The notes: generated from the sequence alone by a model not told the origin. A DNA stretch of 7,845 bases from CAZFAT01 sp964517075 (GCA_964517075.1 CAZFAT010000159.1:1-7845), one strand, 5' to 3'. Positions 1 through 6,941 are shown, counted from the stretch's first letter. Program-made: numbers and translations.

Positions 1-695
1 CGCCGCGGCACGAGGATCTGGCCGGCGTGTCGCTCACCGTGCGACTCCGCGCGAGGTCGTCAGGCCGCGACGCGGAGGCGCACGGCGGCTTTCTCTTCAC
101 GCATCGCGGCTACAGCGGGCCGTCGGTGCTGGATGTCTCGCACGTCGCCGTGCGCAGCGCCGTCGCGGGCGACGAGCGGGCCCGCATCCATGCGCGCTGG
201 TGCGACCTGGGCGAGACCGAGTGGCAGCGCGAACTGGTTGCGGCGACCGGCCTGACGGTCACCGCCGTGGCGCGGCACTTGCCCCAGCGGCTCGCTGAGC
301 GACTGGTCGGGGAATGCGAGATCCCGCCGCATCGCCGAGCCGCCGAACTGCGCCGCGAGGAGAGGCGGCGCCTCATCGACACGCTGGTTACCTACGAGTT
401 GCCGTGGACGGGAGACGAGGGCTACAAGAAGGCCGAAGTGACCGGCGGCGGCGTCGCGCTCGGCGAGGTCGATCCACGCACGCTCGAGAGCCGCCGCCAT
501 CGCGGGCTGTTCCTGTGCGGTGAATTGCTCGATGCCTTCGGGCCCATTGGTGGCCACAACTTTGCGTGGGCGTGGGCGACCGGACGGTTGGCGGGGCGTG
601 GAGCGGCTACGGCGTCTTCTTACTCCGTGTCTCCATCTCCTTCCGCAGGCGATGGATCTGATCGCTCGCGTCACGGCGCATCAGGCGACGGATGA
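1..695 (+). CDS. BaiN/HI0933-family FAD-binding oxidoreductase, C-terminal part (5' partial)
   Basis: The frame is open from base 3 with no convincing start, so the gene begins upstream of the window; about 230 C-terminal residues are present. Two blocks match the HI0933/BaiN-like flavoprotein family. One is a GFLFTHRGYSGPSVLDVS stretch in the substrate-domain region. The other is the C-terminal FAD-contacting block: KAEVTGGGVALGEVDPRTLES, followed by GLFLCGELLDAFGPIGGHNF and AWAWATGRLAG. Members bind FAD (two-dinucleotide-binding fold) and are mostly annotated as NAD(P)/FAD-dependent or aminoacetone-oxidase-like enzymes; the substrate here cannot be told. The family normally ends soon after the GRLAG motif. 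Here the frame runs about 30 residues further as a Ser/Gly/Asp-rich tail, translated from the antisense strand of the next gene's 3' end. The family call is firm; the true reaction is unknown. Confidence 0.85.
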   Translation, partial: PRHEDLAGVSLTVRLRARSSGRDAEAHGGFLFTHRGYSGPSVLDVSHVAVRSAVAGDERARIHARWCDLGETEWQRELVAATGLTVTAVARHLPQRLAERLVGECEIPPHRRAAELRREERRRLIDTLVTYELPWTGDEGYKKAEVTGGGVALGEVDPRTLESRRHRGLFLCGELLDAFGPIGGHNFAWAWATGRLAGRGAATASSYSVSPSPSAGDGSDRSRHGASGDG

Positions 696-1263
696 GAAAG
701 CCGGGCGCCTCGAATGAGGGCTTGGCCGTCAACGCGTAGGTGATTTCCACCTGACCGTCGCGCTCGACCAGCGTCCACGCGCCTTCGTATCGCGCGAAGC
801 TCTTGCCGCTGCGATCGACGAAGCGGATGGCCAGCGGCTCCTCATCGATGCCGAGCAGCAGGTGGATGCGGGTCGAAAAGAACATGAGCTTGACGACCGC
901 CTCCTGCTCGACGAGCGCGTGCCGATTCTTACGTTCGATCAGCCGGCTCGTGCGGACGTTGGGCAGGAAGCGAGGGATGCCCTCGTAGTCGGTGAGGACG
1001 GCCAGGACGATCGAAGCCGAGGTCGGGACGGTGAATCGCGCGGCGATGGTGTAGAGGCCGTCCGTCTCCTGCACGGAGACGGCCTGTTCGTGGTCTCCCT
1101 CGCCGTCGTCGCCGTTGCCGCTGGCCGCCTGGGCGTGCGCGCCGAGCGGCTGCAGCGCGACGACCGCGATGAGGACCAGCCGTACAGCCCACCGCCGGCG
1201 GGCGCACGCGCGTCCACCGGCGGTCACCATCAGGGCACGAAGGCGAGGGGTGATGGCGAACAT
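607..1263 (-). CDS. exported SRPBCC/START-like (polyketide cyclase/CoQ10-type) lipid-binding domain protein
   Basis: This 218-residue protein has an Arg-rich n-region (ARRRWAVR, residues 21-28), a hydrophobic stretch to about residue 40 and a likely signal peptidase site after GAHA (44), so it should be periplasmic. An acidic linker (50-60) leads to a single SRPBCC-like domain (about 65-212). Its signatures are the helix-grip start ARFTVPTSASIVLAVLTDYE, then IPRFLPNVRTSRLIER, a central strand pair (VEQEAVVKL, LAIRFVDRSGKSFARYEGAW) and the long C-terminal helix (FLIRRLMRRDASDQIHRLRK). These folds carry hydrophobic ligands such as quinones, lipids or polyketides; the ligand here is unknown. The ATG at 1263 is chosen because GAGGAG lies just upstream (1266-1271). 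A TTG at 1302 in the same frame would overlap the previous gene, and an ATG at 1230 lacks a Shine-Dalgarno sequence. It is the last gene of the operon, 25 bp after the barrel gene, and overlaps the flavoprotein's 3' end by 89 bp. Confidence 0.8.
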   Translation of the reverse strand: MFAITPRLRALMVTAGGRACARRRWAVRLVLIAVVALQPLGAHAQAASGNGDDGEGDHEQAVSVQETDGLYTIAARFTVPTSASIVLAVLTDYEGIPRFLPNVRTSRLIERKNRHALVEQEAVVKLMFFSTRIHLLLGIDEEPLAIRFVDRSGKSFARYEGAWTLVERDGQVEITYALTAKPSFEAPGFLIRRLMRRDASDQIHRLRKEMETRSKKTP

Positions 1264-1288
1264 GGCTCCTCGACTCGACCGACCATCG

Positions 1289-2668
1289 TCAGAACGCGAC
1301 AACGCCCTCGAACATCAGACCATTGAACTCCCCGCCGTTCCGGATGTGCGTGTCCGGGTAGCCGAAGAACTCGTGGTTCACGTATTCGACCTTGGTCAGG
1401 ATGTTCGGCGTGACGAACCAGCCGCCGCCGACCTGCCACCGCTGGGCGCCGACTTCACCGCTGATGCCACTCAGCTCGCCGAACGCCTTGTTGTAGCGGG
1501 CGCCGATGTAGATCTGCTCGTTGCGGTAGAACCGGTACACCACGTCCGCCGCGTACTGTTCGAACGTCCGCTCGCTGGTCTCCGCCGATGCCTTGCCCTC
1601 GGCACGCTCGATGACGCCGAAGAGCTCGAGTCCGCGGAACTTCACGAACGGGTTGACCTGCATCGCCGTGACCTTGTTCCGGAAGCCCGGGTTGATGGCG
1701 CCCGAGGTGAACTGCGCCGACTCGGTTGCCGCCGTGTTCTCGAGCACGTAGTAGTAGCGCGAGCCGGCGCGGTCGCCGCCGTACAGCGTGTTGCTCAGCG
1801 CCTTCGGCGAGCGGTAGAGCGAGCCGGTCAGGCGCACGCGTAGATCGTCGTTCATCTGGCGGTCGAACCCGAGCTTGCCGATGAACGTCCGGCCGCGCTT
1901 GTCGGGACTCAACACGGTGCCGCGCACTTCGCCGCCCGTGATGGCGCCCATGGCGATCACGCTGCCGGGCTTGAGGTAGACCTCCGCGCCGATTTCCGTC
2001 GTGAAGGCGTCCAGGATGTAGTTGCCGACAAACGGGTTGTAGAGCGCGTTGCCGTTGTCGCTCCGACGGAAGTGCGCGTCGCCGTAGTTGATCTCCATGT
2101 GACCGACGCGGAGCGTGACGATCTCCATGAGCATCTTCAGCAGCGCCATGTCAACGGGCGACTTGTCCACCTGGATGTAGCCGTCCTTCACCCAGGTCTC
2201 GTTGTGGTGCCGCGCCGACAGGTAGCTCGTCAGGGCGACGCGGATGCCGGGGGCCAACTGTGCGTGCAGGTAGAGATTCGCCGTCGAGTTGTTGAAGCCG
2301 AACCCGATGTCCGCGAGCTGGTTGGCGTTCACGTTGTTGACGACGTTCGGTAGAGCCGTGTTCGCGTGCGAGAGTGACTGCACTTGCGAGGTGAAGCCCG
2401 CGCCGAAGTCGATCTTGAAGCCCGAGTACTCCACGCCCGGGTCCTTCGTCGTCTCGAAGACGTTGAGCCCGCGTTTGTCCTGCGGCCGGAGGTACTGAAT
2501 CGTGATCGGCCGTCCCGTGGTCCAGGAAGCCTCCGCCTCCTGGGCGGCGGCAGCAGCCGCCGCGTCGGCAGGCGACTCGGCAGGCTGCGACGCCTGCTGC
2601 GCCGCCGCGGGCGAAGCCAGCGCCAGAGCGGCGCTGAGAGCGAGTGCGAAACGAAGGTCGCGTGTCAT
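1289..2668 (-). CDS. outer-membrane beta-barrel (porin-like) protein
   Basis: The 459-residue product has a classical signal peptide (MTRDLRFALALSAALALASPAAA, cleavage near 23/24). A low-complexity Ala/Gln/Glu segment (about 24-48), coded by a run of GCN codons, follows. From about residue 80 the pattern is alternating polar/aromatic-hydrophobic strands with short Gly/Asn turns, for example FKIDFGAGFT, ADIGFGFNNSTANLYLHAQL, IRVALTSYLSARHH, RTFIGKLGFD, LRVRLTGSLYRS, QIYIGARYNKAFG and RWQVGGGWFVTPNILTKVEYVNHEF. The chain ends in Phe after FEGVVAF, as expected of a Bam-recognised final strand. There is no TonB plug or OmpA domain, and I do not recognise a named family, so substrate specificity is open. 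The start is supported by GAGGGA 8 bases upstream of the ATG. It lies 49 bp behind the YceI-family gene on the same strand and 25 bp before the SRPBCC gene, so the three are probably co-transcribed. Confidence 0.75.
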   Translation of the reverse strand: MTRDLRFALALSAALALASPAAAQQASQPAESPADAAAAAAAQEAEASWTTGRPITIQYLRPQDKRGLNVFETTKDPGVEYSGFKIDFGAGFTSQVQSLSHANTALPNVVNNVNANQLADIGFGFNNSTANLYLHAQLAPGIRVALTSYLSARHHNETWVKDGYIQVDKSPVDMALLKMLMEIVTLRVGHMEINYGDAHFRRSDNGNALYNPFVGNYILDAFTTEIGAEVYLKPGSVIAMGAITGGEVRGTVLSPDKRGRTFIGKLGFDRQMNDDLRVRLTGSLYRSPKALSNTLYGGDRAGSRYYYVLENTAATESAQFTSGAINPGFRNKVTAMQVNPFVKFRGLELFGVIERAEGKASAETSERTFEQYAADVVYRFYRNEQIYIGARYNKAFGELSGISGEVGAQRWQVGGGWFVTPNILTKVEYVNHEFFGYPDTHIRNGGEFNGLMFEGVVAF

Positions 2669-2717
2669 GGTCGTTGTCCCTCTGAGTGAGTAGATATATG
2701 ACGGGTGAATCGTGAGC

Positions 2718-3344
2718 CTACGTGCGGGGAAGTGACAGCACCGCTTCGAAGGTCACCGTGACCTTCGGATCGGTCTTGAGCATGCCGAGCATCGCCTTCG
2801 GCGGCGTGATGCCGAAGTCGGTCATGAGCAGGTTCGCGCGACCGGTGATCTTGAGTGACGACGCCTGACGCTCGGTCGTCAGGTCGAACGCCATCTCCTT
2901 GGCCTTGCCGGCGATCTGCAGCGTGCCCACGGCCTTCAGCGCGCCGCCGGCGCCCGCTTCGATCCGCGCGAGGCGGAAGACGATGTTCGGGTGCTTGTCG
3001 GTCAGCAGGGCATTGTGCATGTTCTTGTTCAGGCCGTCCTTCTCCGACACGAGGGTCGCGGCCGGCACGGCCACTTCGAACCCCTCGACCGCGCCCGGCG
3101 CGAGCAAGCCGTTCGCGTCGGCCACCGGCTGTACCAGACGCGCGCTCGTCAGCCGTACCGTGGAGGTGGTTGCGGTGTAATCGTGAATGTTGGACGTCCC
3201 CGCGAGCGTCACGCGGGCGGTGTCCAGCGCCAGCGGAAGGGGCGTCGCATTCTGCGCCCGCGACACCGCGACCATCGCGGAGGTGGCGAGCAGCAGAGCC
3301 AGCGTACCGGTGGCCACGCTCGGGGCACGGAATCGAACAGCCAT
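2718..3344 (-). CDS. YceI-family periplasmic lipid-binding-like protein
   Basis: The product is 208 residues, close to the normal size for the family. A signal peptide covers about residues 1-30 (hydrophobic ATGTLALLLATSAMVAV, cleavage after SRA). The YceI lipocalin-like barrel follows. Recognisable segments are the first strand with SNIHDYTA, a VPAATLVSEKDGLNKNMH segment, the LLTDKHPNIVFRL strand, GTLQIAGKAKEMAFDL, and the late MTDFGITPPKAMLGMLKTDPKVTVTFE block. Structurally known members (for example TT1927b of Thermus) hold a polyisoprenoid chain; whether this one does is inference. The ATG at 3344 is chosen over the in-frame ATG at 3356 because GAGG sits 6 bases before it (3351-3354), while the upstream ATG has its GAGG almost touching it. 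The frame stays open far upstream, but that part has no signal-peptide logic. It is the first gene of the minus-strand envelope operon. Confidence 0.88.
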   Translation of the reverse strand: MAVRFRAPSVATGTLALLLATSAMVAVSRAQNATPLPLALDTARVTLAGTSNIHDYTATTSTVRLTSARLVQPVADANGLLAPGAVEGFEVAVPAATLVSEKDGLNKNMHNALLTDKHPNIVFRLARIEAGAGGALKAVGTLQIAGKAKEMAFDLTTERQASSLKITGRANLLMTDFGITPPKAMLGMLKTDPKVTVTFEAVLSLPRT

Positions 3345-3396
3345 GTCTAACCTCATTTCCTCGGAACGGCGCCGGCTCCCTATGAACCGATCGCAT

Positions 3397-3410
3397 CGCG
3401 CCTGGGCGCG
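3397..3410. promoter_or_regulatory. GC-rich dyad in the leader of the YceI operon
   Basis: CGCGCC and GGCGCG form a perfect 6-bp inverted repeat separated by TG. If the sigma-54 start near 3418 is right, this dyad begins about 8 nt into the mRNA. It could be a small 5' hairpin or a protein site. The 2-nt centre is too tight for a full hairpin without opening a pair, so an operator reading is at least as likely. In a GC-rich region chance is also possible. Confidence 0.2.
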
Positions 3411-3428
3411 TCGTTCGGCTCCTCCTAG

Positions 3429-3444
3429 AGCACGGCCTGTGCCA
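3429..3444 (-). promoter_or_regulatory. candidate sigma-54 (-24/-12) promoter of the YceI-barrel-SRPBCC operon
   Basis: Read on the minus strand the element is TGGCACA-GGCC-GTGCT. Against the RpoN consensus TGGCACG-N4-TTGCW it keeps the invariant GG and GC with exactly 10 bases between them, and mismatches only at the last base of the -24 box and the first base of the -12 box. The predicted start is near 3418, giving a leader of about 74 nt before the ATG at 3344. A more AT-rich stretch (about 3450-3490) lies just upstream, where IHF or activator contacts would be expected. The same bases also contain a GCAC/GTGC inverted repeat, so an operator is an alternative. The sigma-54 activator at 5503-6903 makes the promoter reading more plausible. 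Confidence 0.5.
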
Positions 3445-3450
3445 GGGTTG

Positions 3451-3464
3451 GTTTTGACGAAAAC
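3451..3464. promoter_or_regulatory. AT-rich dyad upstream of the -24 box
   Basis: GTTTT and AAAAC form a 5-bp inverted repeat around GACG, starting 6 bases upstream of the candidate -24 box. It lies in the most AT-rich stretch of an otherwise GC-rich intergenic region. It could be a binding site for a bending protein or a repressor. It is too close to the -24 box to be a usual sigma-54 enhancer site. Confidence 0.25.
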
Positions 3465-3569
3465 AGGCGGGAAATGCGGCAAAAATCGGATCAGACCCGC
3501 CCCGTCTATGGTGTGGCCGCCAGAGTGCGGGTGAGGCAGCCATAGCTCCGGCGCCCCGCGCTGGCCCGT

Positions 3570-3598
3570 TTGAGCGAGTCCGAAATCGTGCCTATACT
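3570..3598 (+). promoter_or_regulatory. sigma-70-like promoter of the kinase/receiver operon
   Basis: TTGAGC (3570-3575) and TATACT (3593-3598) are separated by exactly 17 bp, giving 4/6 and 5/6 matches to the housekeeping consensus. The predicted start lies near 3605, leaving about 20 nt of leader that contains a strong AGGAGG (3611-3616) 8 bases before the kinase ATG. This implies housekeeping expression of the kinase, unlike the sigma-54-type elements for the envelope genes. Confidence 0.6.
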
Positions 3599-3610
3599 GC
3601 CGCGGATGGC

Positions 3611-3616
3611 AGGAGG
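3611..3616 (+). promoter_or_regulatory. ribosome binding site of the histidine kinase gene
   Basis: A perfect AGGAGG sits 8 bases upstream of ATG 3625. It fixes the start of the kinase even though the frame could be read from other in-frame codons. Confidence 0.75.
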
Positions 3617-3624
3617 CGGCTGAC

Positions 3625-5130
3625 ATGGCGGGGAAGGTGGACCCACCCGCACCGCCCCGCGCCTCGCTGGCCGAACGGCTGGTCGATGAAGCGCCCGACG
3701 CCCTCCTGGCGCTCACGCTCGACGGGCGTATCCGGTCCTGGAACCAGGGAGCCCAGACCATCTTCGGCTATACGCGCGAGGAAGCCCTCGGCCGGTCGCT
3801 GGTCGATTTCCTGGTGCCGGCCGAGGTGCGCGACGAGTGGGCGGAGGCGTGGCGCCTGCTCATTCACCAGGGCGCGCTCCGCGTCGAGTCCGTTCGGCGC
3901 CGCAAGGACGGCGCGCTCATCGACGTGGACGTCTCGATGCGGCTCGTGGCCGGGTCCGACGACGAGCCCTTCATTGCCGTCAGCACAAAGGACGTGACCG
4001 CGCTCCGGCGCCTGCGCGACCTGCAGGTGAGCGAAGCCCGGTTCCGGGCGATCCTCGAAGCCGCGCCCGACGCGATCGTCATCGTCGATCAGTCGGGCCG
4101 TATCGTCATCATCAACCAGCAGACGGAGCAACTGTTCGGCTACACGCGCGAGGAGTTGCTCGGGCAGCCGGTCGAGGCGCTCATGCCGGAGCGCCTGCGC
4201 GCGCAGCATCCGGGACACCGCGCCGGGTTCTTTGCCGCGCCGCGCGTGCGGGCGATGGGATCCGGGCTCGAGCTGTGGGGCCTGCGGAAGGACGGCACCG
4301 AGTTTCCGGTGGAGATCAGTCTGAGCCCGCTCGAAGTCGTTGGGCAGGTGCTCGTCTCGAGCGCCATTCGCGACATCACCGACCGCAAGGAGCTCGAGCG
4401 GCAGATGCAGGAGGCGAGCCGGCTGAAGAGCGAGTTCCTCGCCAACATGTCCCACGAGCTGCGCACGCCGCTCAATGCCATCATCGGGTTCACCGAGCTG
4501 ATGTTCCGCGGCAAGGTGGGGCCGGTCGCGCCGGCCCATCAGGAGTATCTCGGCGACATCCTGACGAGCGCGAAGCATCTGCTCCAGCTCATCAACGACG
4601 TTCTCGATCTGGCGAAAATCGAATCGGGCAAGATGGAGATCCGCCTCGAACGCGTGAACCTCGCGACGCTGACCGGCGAGGTGTGTGACGTGCTGCGGGG
4701 CCTGGCGGCCGCCAAGCGGCTGCACATGGAAATCGACGTGGATCCGGAGGTCGCATCGGTCATGGTCGATCCGGCGCGCGTGAAGCAGATCCTCTACAAC
4801 TTCCTGTCGAACGCCATCAAGTTCACCGGCGACGATGGCCGCATCAATGTGCATATGCGGGCCGAAGGCCCCACGATGTTCCGCATCGACGTCGAGGACA
4901 CGGGCGTGGGTATCGCGCCGGAGAACCTGCGGCATCTGTTCATCGAGTTCCACCAGCTCGACGCCAGCGCCGCCAAGCGCTATCAGGGCACGGGCCTCGG
5001 CCTGGCGCTGACGAAGCGCATCGCCGAGGCGCACGGCGGCTCGGTGGCGGTGCGCAGCACGCTCGGCGCCGGCAGCACGTTCTCGGCGATCCTGCCGCGG
5101 GCGATGCCGGAGGCCATCACGCGCGACTAA
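3625..5130 (+). CDS. soluble PAS-PAS sensor histidine kinase
   Basis: This 501-residue protein has no signal peptide or transmembrane segment, so it should sense a cytoplasmic signal. PAS1 spans about 14-128 (DEAPDALLALTLDGRIRSWN, GYTREEALG, RKDG). PAS2 spans about 138-253 (ILEAAPDAIVIVDQSGRI, FGYTREELLG, LRKDGTEFPVEISLSP, ending IRDITDRKELE). A short coiled linker (255-268) leads to the HisKA dimerisation helix with the phospho-acceptor His277 in FLANMSHELRTPLNAIIGF. The ATPase domain keeps the N box (FLSNAIKF, Asn396), G1 (DVEDTGVGIAP, Asp425) and G2 (GTGLGLAL, 455-462), so it should be active. In PAS2, His195 of RLRAQH falls where FixL has its haem-binding His; haem binding is not established. 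The gene has its own promoter and is followed 4 bp later by a receiver gene, its likely partner. The sigma-54 activator encoded convergently is another candidate target. Confidence 0.93.
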   Translation: MAGKVDPPAPPRASLAERLVDEAPDALLALTLDGRIRSWNQGAQTIFGYTREEALGRSLVDFLVPAEVRDEWAEAWRLLIHQGALRVESVRRRKDGALIDVDVSMRLVAGSDDEPFIAVSTKDVTALRRLRDLQVSEARFRAILEAAPDAIVIVDQSGRIVIINQQTEQLFGYTREELLGQPVEALMPERLRAQHPGHRAGFFAAPRVRAMGSGLELWGLRKDGTEFPVEISLSPLEVVGQVLVSSAIRDITDRKELERQMQEASRLKSEFLANMSHELRTPLNAIIGFTELMFRGKVGPVAPAHQEYLGDILTSAKHLLQLINDVLDLAKIESGKMEIRLERVNLATLTGEVCDVLRGLAAAKRLHMEIDVDPEVASVMVDPARVKQILYNFLSNAIKFTGDDGRINVHMRAEGPTMFRIDVEDTGVGIAPENLRHLFIEFHQLDASAAKRYQGTGLGLALTKRIAEAHGGSVAVRSTLGAGSTFSAILPRAMPEAITRD

Positions 5131-5134
5131 CGAC

Positions 5135-5506
5135 ATGGTCGGAGATCCGATACTGATCGTCGACGACAACCCGCAGAACCTGAAGCTCGCGCGCGTCATC
5201 CTGACCGTCGAGGGCTATGAGGTGCAGACGGCGGCCGACGCGGAGGAAGCGCTGCGCGTGCTCGGGACGTTCACGCCGCGCCTGATCCTGATGGATCTGC
5301 AGCTGCCAGGGATGGACGGGCTCCAGCTCACCCGGCACCTCCGCCGCGATCCCGCCTGGCAGCACGTCCGCATCGTGGCGCTGACGGCGTATGCGATGAA
5401 GGGCGACGAAGAGAAGGCCCGCGCCGCCGGCTGCGACGGCTACATCACCAAACCCATCGACACCGAACGGCTCGCCCGGCTCGTGGCTGAGCAGCTGGCG
5501 CGCTAA
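5135..5506 (+). CDS. single-domain response regulator, DivK/CheY-like
   Basis: The 123-residue protein is a receiver domain and nothing else. All active-site residues are present: Asp10/Asp11 (ILIVDDN), phospho-acceptor Asp54 (LILMDLQLPGMDG), switch Thr84 (VALTAYA) and Lys106 (YITKPID). The sequence ALTAYAMKGDEEKARAAGCDGYITKPID is typical of DivK-like regulators and of receivers paired with hybrid-type kinases. It begins 4 bp after the kinase stop codon with no clear Shine-Dalgarno sequence, so translation is probably coupled to the kinase. With no output domain it must act by protein contact, as a phosphorelay intermediate, phosphate sink or allosteric partner of the kinase. Its stop codon overlaps that of the convergent sigma-54 activator by 4 bp, leaving no room for a terminator. 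Confidence 0.92.
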   Translation: MVGDPILIVDDNPQNLKLARVILTVEGYEVQTAADAEEALRVLGTFTPRLILMDLQLPGMDGLQLTRHLRRDPAWQHVRIVALTAYAMKGDEEKARAAGCDGYITKPIDTERLARLVAEQLAR

Positions 5507-6903
5507 GGCGCGAAGTCCTGCGCGCGAATGCCGAGATGCTTCATCTTGACGTGCAGCGTCTTGTAGTCGGTCTGGAGCGCGCGCGCGGCCTGGCTCTTGT
5601 TGCCTTTCGTCGCCCGCAGCGTTTCCGTGATGGCGTGTCGCTCGGCCGTGCGCGCCGCCTCGTCGGCAATGTCCTTCAGCGGGCGTCCGGCGGCGGCCGG
5701 CGCAGTCGGCGCCGATTCGGTAGAGACGGCCGTGAGGCTCGCGCTCAAATCCCGCGGGCTGATGACGAGCCCGTCGGTCTGCAGCACCGCCCGGCGGATG
5801 ACGTTGCGCAGTTCGCGCACGTTCCCGGGCCAGTCATGGCGCTGCAGCTGGTCGAGGGCCTCGGGCAGCAGTTCCTGCACCGGCCGTCGGAGTTCGAAAC
5901 TCGTTTCCGCGAGGAACCGCCGCGCGAGATGCGCGATGTCCTCGGCCCGCTGGCGCAGCGGCGGCAGGGCGATGGTGTACTGCGCCAGCCGGAAGTACAG
6001 GTCGGCGCGGAACGCGCCCTCCGATACCTTGGCCTGCAGATCGTGGTTGGTCGCCGCCACGAACCGGATGTCGATGGGGCTCGCGCGCTCGGCTCCGACT
6101 GGCTGCACCTGCTTGGACTCCAGCGCGCGCAGCAGCTTGGCCTGAAGCGTGAGCGGCAGGTTGCCGATCTCGTCGAGGAAGCACGTTCCGCCCTCGGCCA
6201 CCTGGAACCGCCCGGCCTTTCGCCGGTCCGCGCCGGTGAACGCGCCCTTTTCGTGGCCGAAGAGCTCCGACTCGAGCAGATGCTCGGGAATGGCCCCGCA
6301 GTCGAGCGCGATGAACGGCTTCTTCCGCCGGTCGCTCTGGCGGTGGATCGCCTGGGCGACCAGCTCCTTTCCGGTGCCGGTCTCGCCCAGAATCAGGACC
6401 GTGAACGTCGAGGCGGCCACCGTGCCGACCTGGGCGATGACCTCCTGGATCTGCGGGCTCGGGCCCATGAGCGTCGCGAGCTGATCGGACTCGCTGGATC
6501 CGACGCGCTTGCGCAGCTCCTCGACTTCCTTGCGCAGCGCCTGGTTCTCGAGCGCGCGGCGGACGACCAGCACGACTTCGTCCTGATCGATGGGCTTGGT
6601 GAGGTAGTCGAAGGCGCCGAGCTGCGTCGCGCGGACCGCGGTCTTCACGTCGCGCGAGGCCGTGAGCATCACCACGGGCAGCGCCGGCAGGGCGGCCTTG
6701 ATCTGTTCGAGGACCTCGAGGCCGTCGAGGCCGGGGAGCCGCACGTCGAGCAGCACCGCGTCCGGCCGCTGGGTGAGCGCGCGATCGAGTCCGGTGCGCC
6801 CCTCGTGCGCCATCAGGACTTCGATGCCCTCCGCCTGGAAGATCGCCTTCACCAGCCGGCAGCTCGCCTCGTCGTCGTCCACCACCAGGACCCTGGCGCT
6901 CAT
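5503..6903 (-). CDS. NtrC-class sigma-54-dependent response regulator
   Basis: The 466-residue protein has the full NtrC-type architecture. The receiver (1-120) has Asp10/Asp11, phospho-acceptor Asp53 (VLLDVRLPGLDG), Thr81 and Lys103. A coiled linker (118-135) leads to the AAA+ domain (about 146-375) with Walker A GETGTGKE (173-180), an intact sigma-54-contacting GAFTGA loop (220-225), Walker B FLDEIG (242-247), FRADLYFRL carrying the candidate arginine fingers, and WPGNVREL (358-365). A proline/alanine linker (396-407) precedes the Fis-type helix-turn-helix (about 421-460, ITETLRATKGNKSQAARALQ then TDYKTLHVKMKHLGI). It should therefore bind an upstream site and drive open-complex formation at sigma-54 promoters when phosphorylated. 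No kinase is adjacent on its own strand; the convergent PAS kinase is the nearest candidate partner. The start is the ATG at 6903 with a weak AGGG upstream. Confidence 0.95.
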   Translation of the reverse strand: MSARVLVVDDDEASCRLVKAIFQAEGIEVLMAHEGRTGLDRALTQRPDAVLLDVRLPGLDGLEVLEQIKAALPALPVVMLTASRDVKTAVRATQLGAFDYLTKPIDQDEVVLVVRRALENQALRKEVEELRKRVGSSESDQLATLMGPSPQIQEVIAQVGTVAASTFTVLILGETGTGKELVAQAIHRQSDRRKKPFIALDCGAIPEHLLESELFGHEKGAFTGADRRKAGRFQVAEGGTCFLDEIGNLPLTLQAKLLRALESKQVQPVGAERASPIDIRFVAATNHDLQAKVSEGAFRADLYFRLAQYTIALPPLRQRAEDIAHLARRFLAETSFELRRPVQELLPEALDQLQRHDWPGNVRELRNVIRRAVLQTDGLVISPRDLSASLTAVSTESAPTAPAAAGRPLKDIADEAARTAERHAITETLRATKGNKSQAARALQTDYKTLHVKMKHLGIRAQDFAP

Positions 6904-6911
6904 GCCGCCCT

Positions 6912-6941
6912 ATTATGGTGTGGACACCCGGTCTCTGGCAC
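6912..6941 (-). promoter_or_regulatory. weak candidate promoter of the sigma-54 regulator gene
   Basis: On the minus strand GTGCCA (6936-6941) and CATAAT (6912-6917) are 18 bp apart, with 4/6 and 5/6 consensus matches. The predicted start would fall within a few bases of the ATG at 6903, implying a very short leader or leaderless mRNA. Overlapping it is GGTGT-GG-ACACC (6917-6928), a small inverted repeat that could serve for autoregulation. The evidence is modest. Confidence 0.3.

Noticed and set aside
862..1843. Plus-strand open frames opposite the SRPBCC and barrel genes
   Set aside because: They are antisense to genes with clear signal peptides and fold patterns, lack ribosome binding sites and resemble no family.
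2530..2570. GCN-rich repeat-like stretch near the start of the barrel gene
   Set aside because: It codes for an Ala run in the low-complexity segment after the signal peptide. It has no regular unit that would make it a separate repeat element.
3466..3501. GGCGGG/CCCGCC inverted pair with a 24-bp spacer in the divergent intergenic region
   Set aside because: The arms are only 6 bp of simple G/C sequence, expected by chance in a GC-rich region, and they have no positional logic with either promoter.
3592..5199. 535-codon open frame on the minus strand opposite the kinase gene
   Set aside because: It lies wholly antisense to a gene with complete catalytic motifs. It is rich in Arg, His, Asp and Leu in the way GC-rich shadow frames are, and shows no domain pattern.
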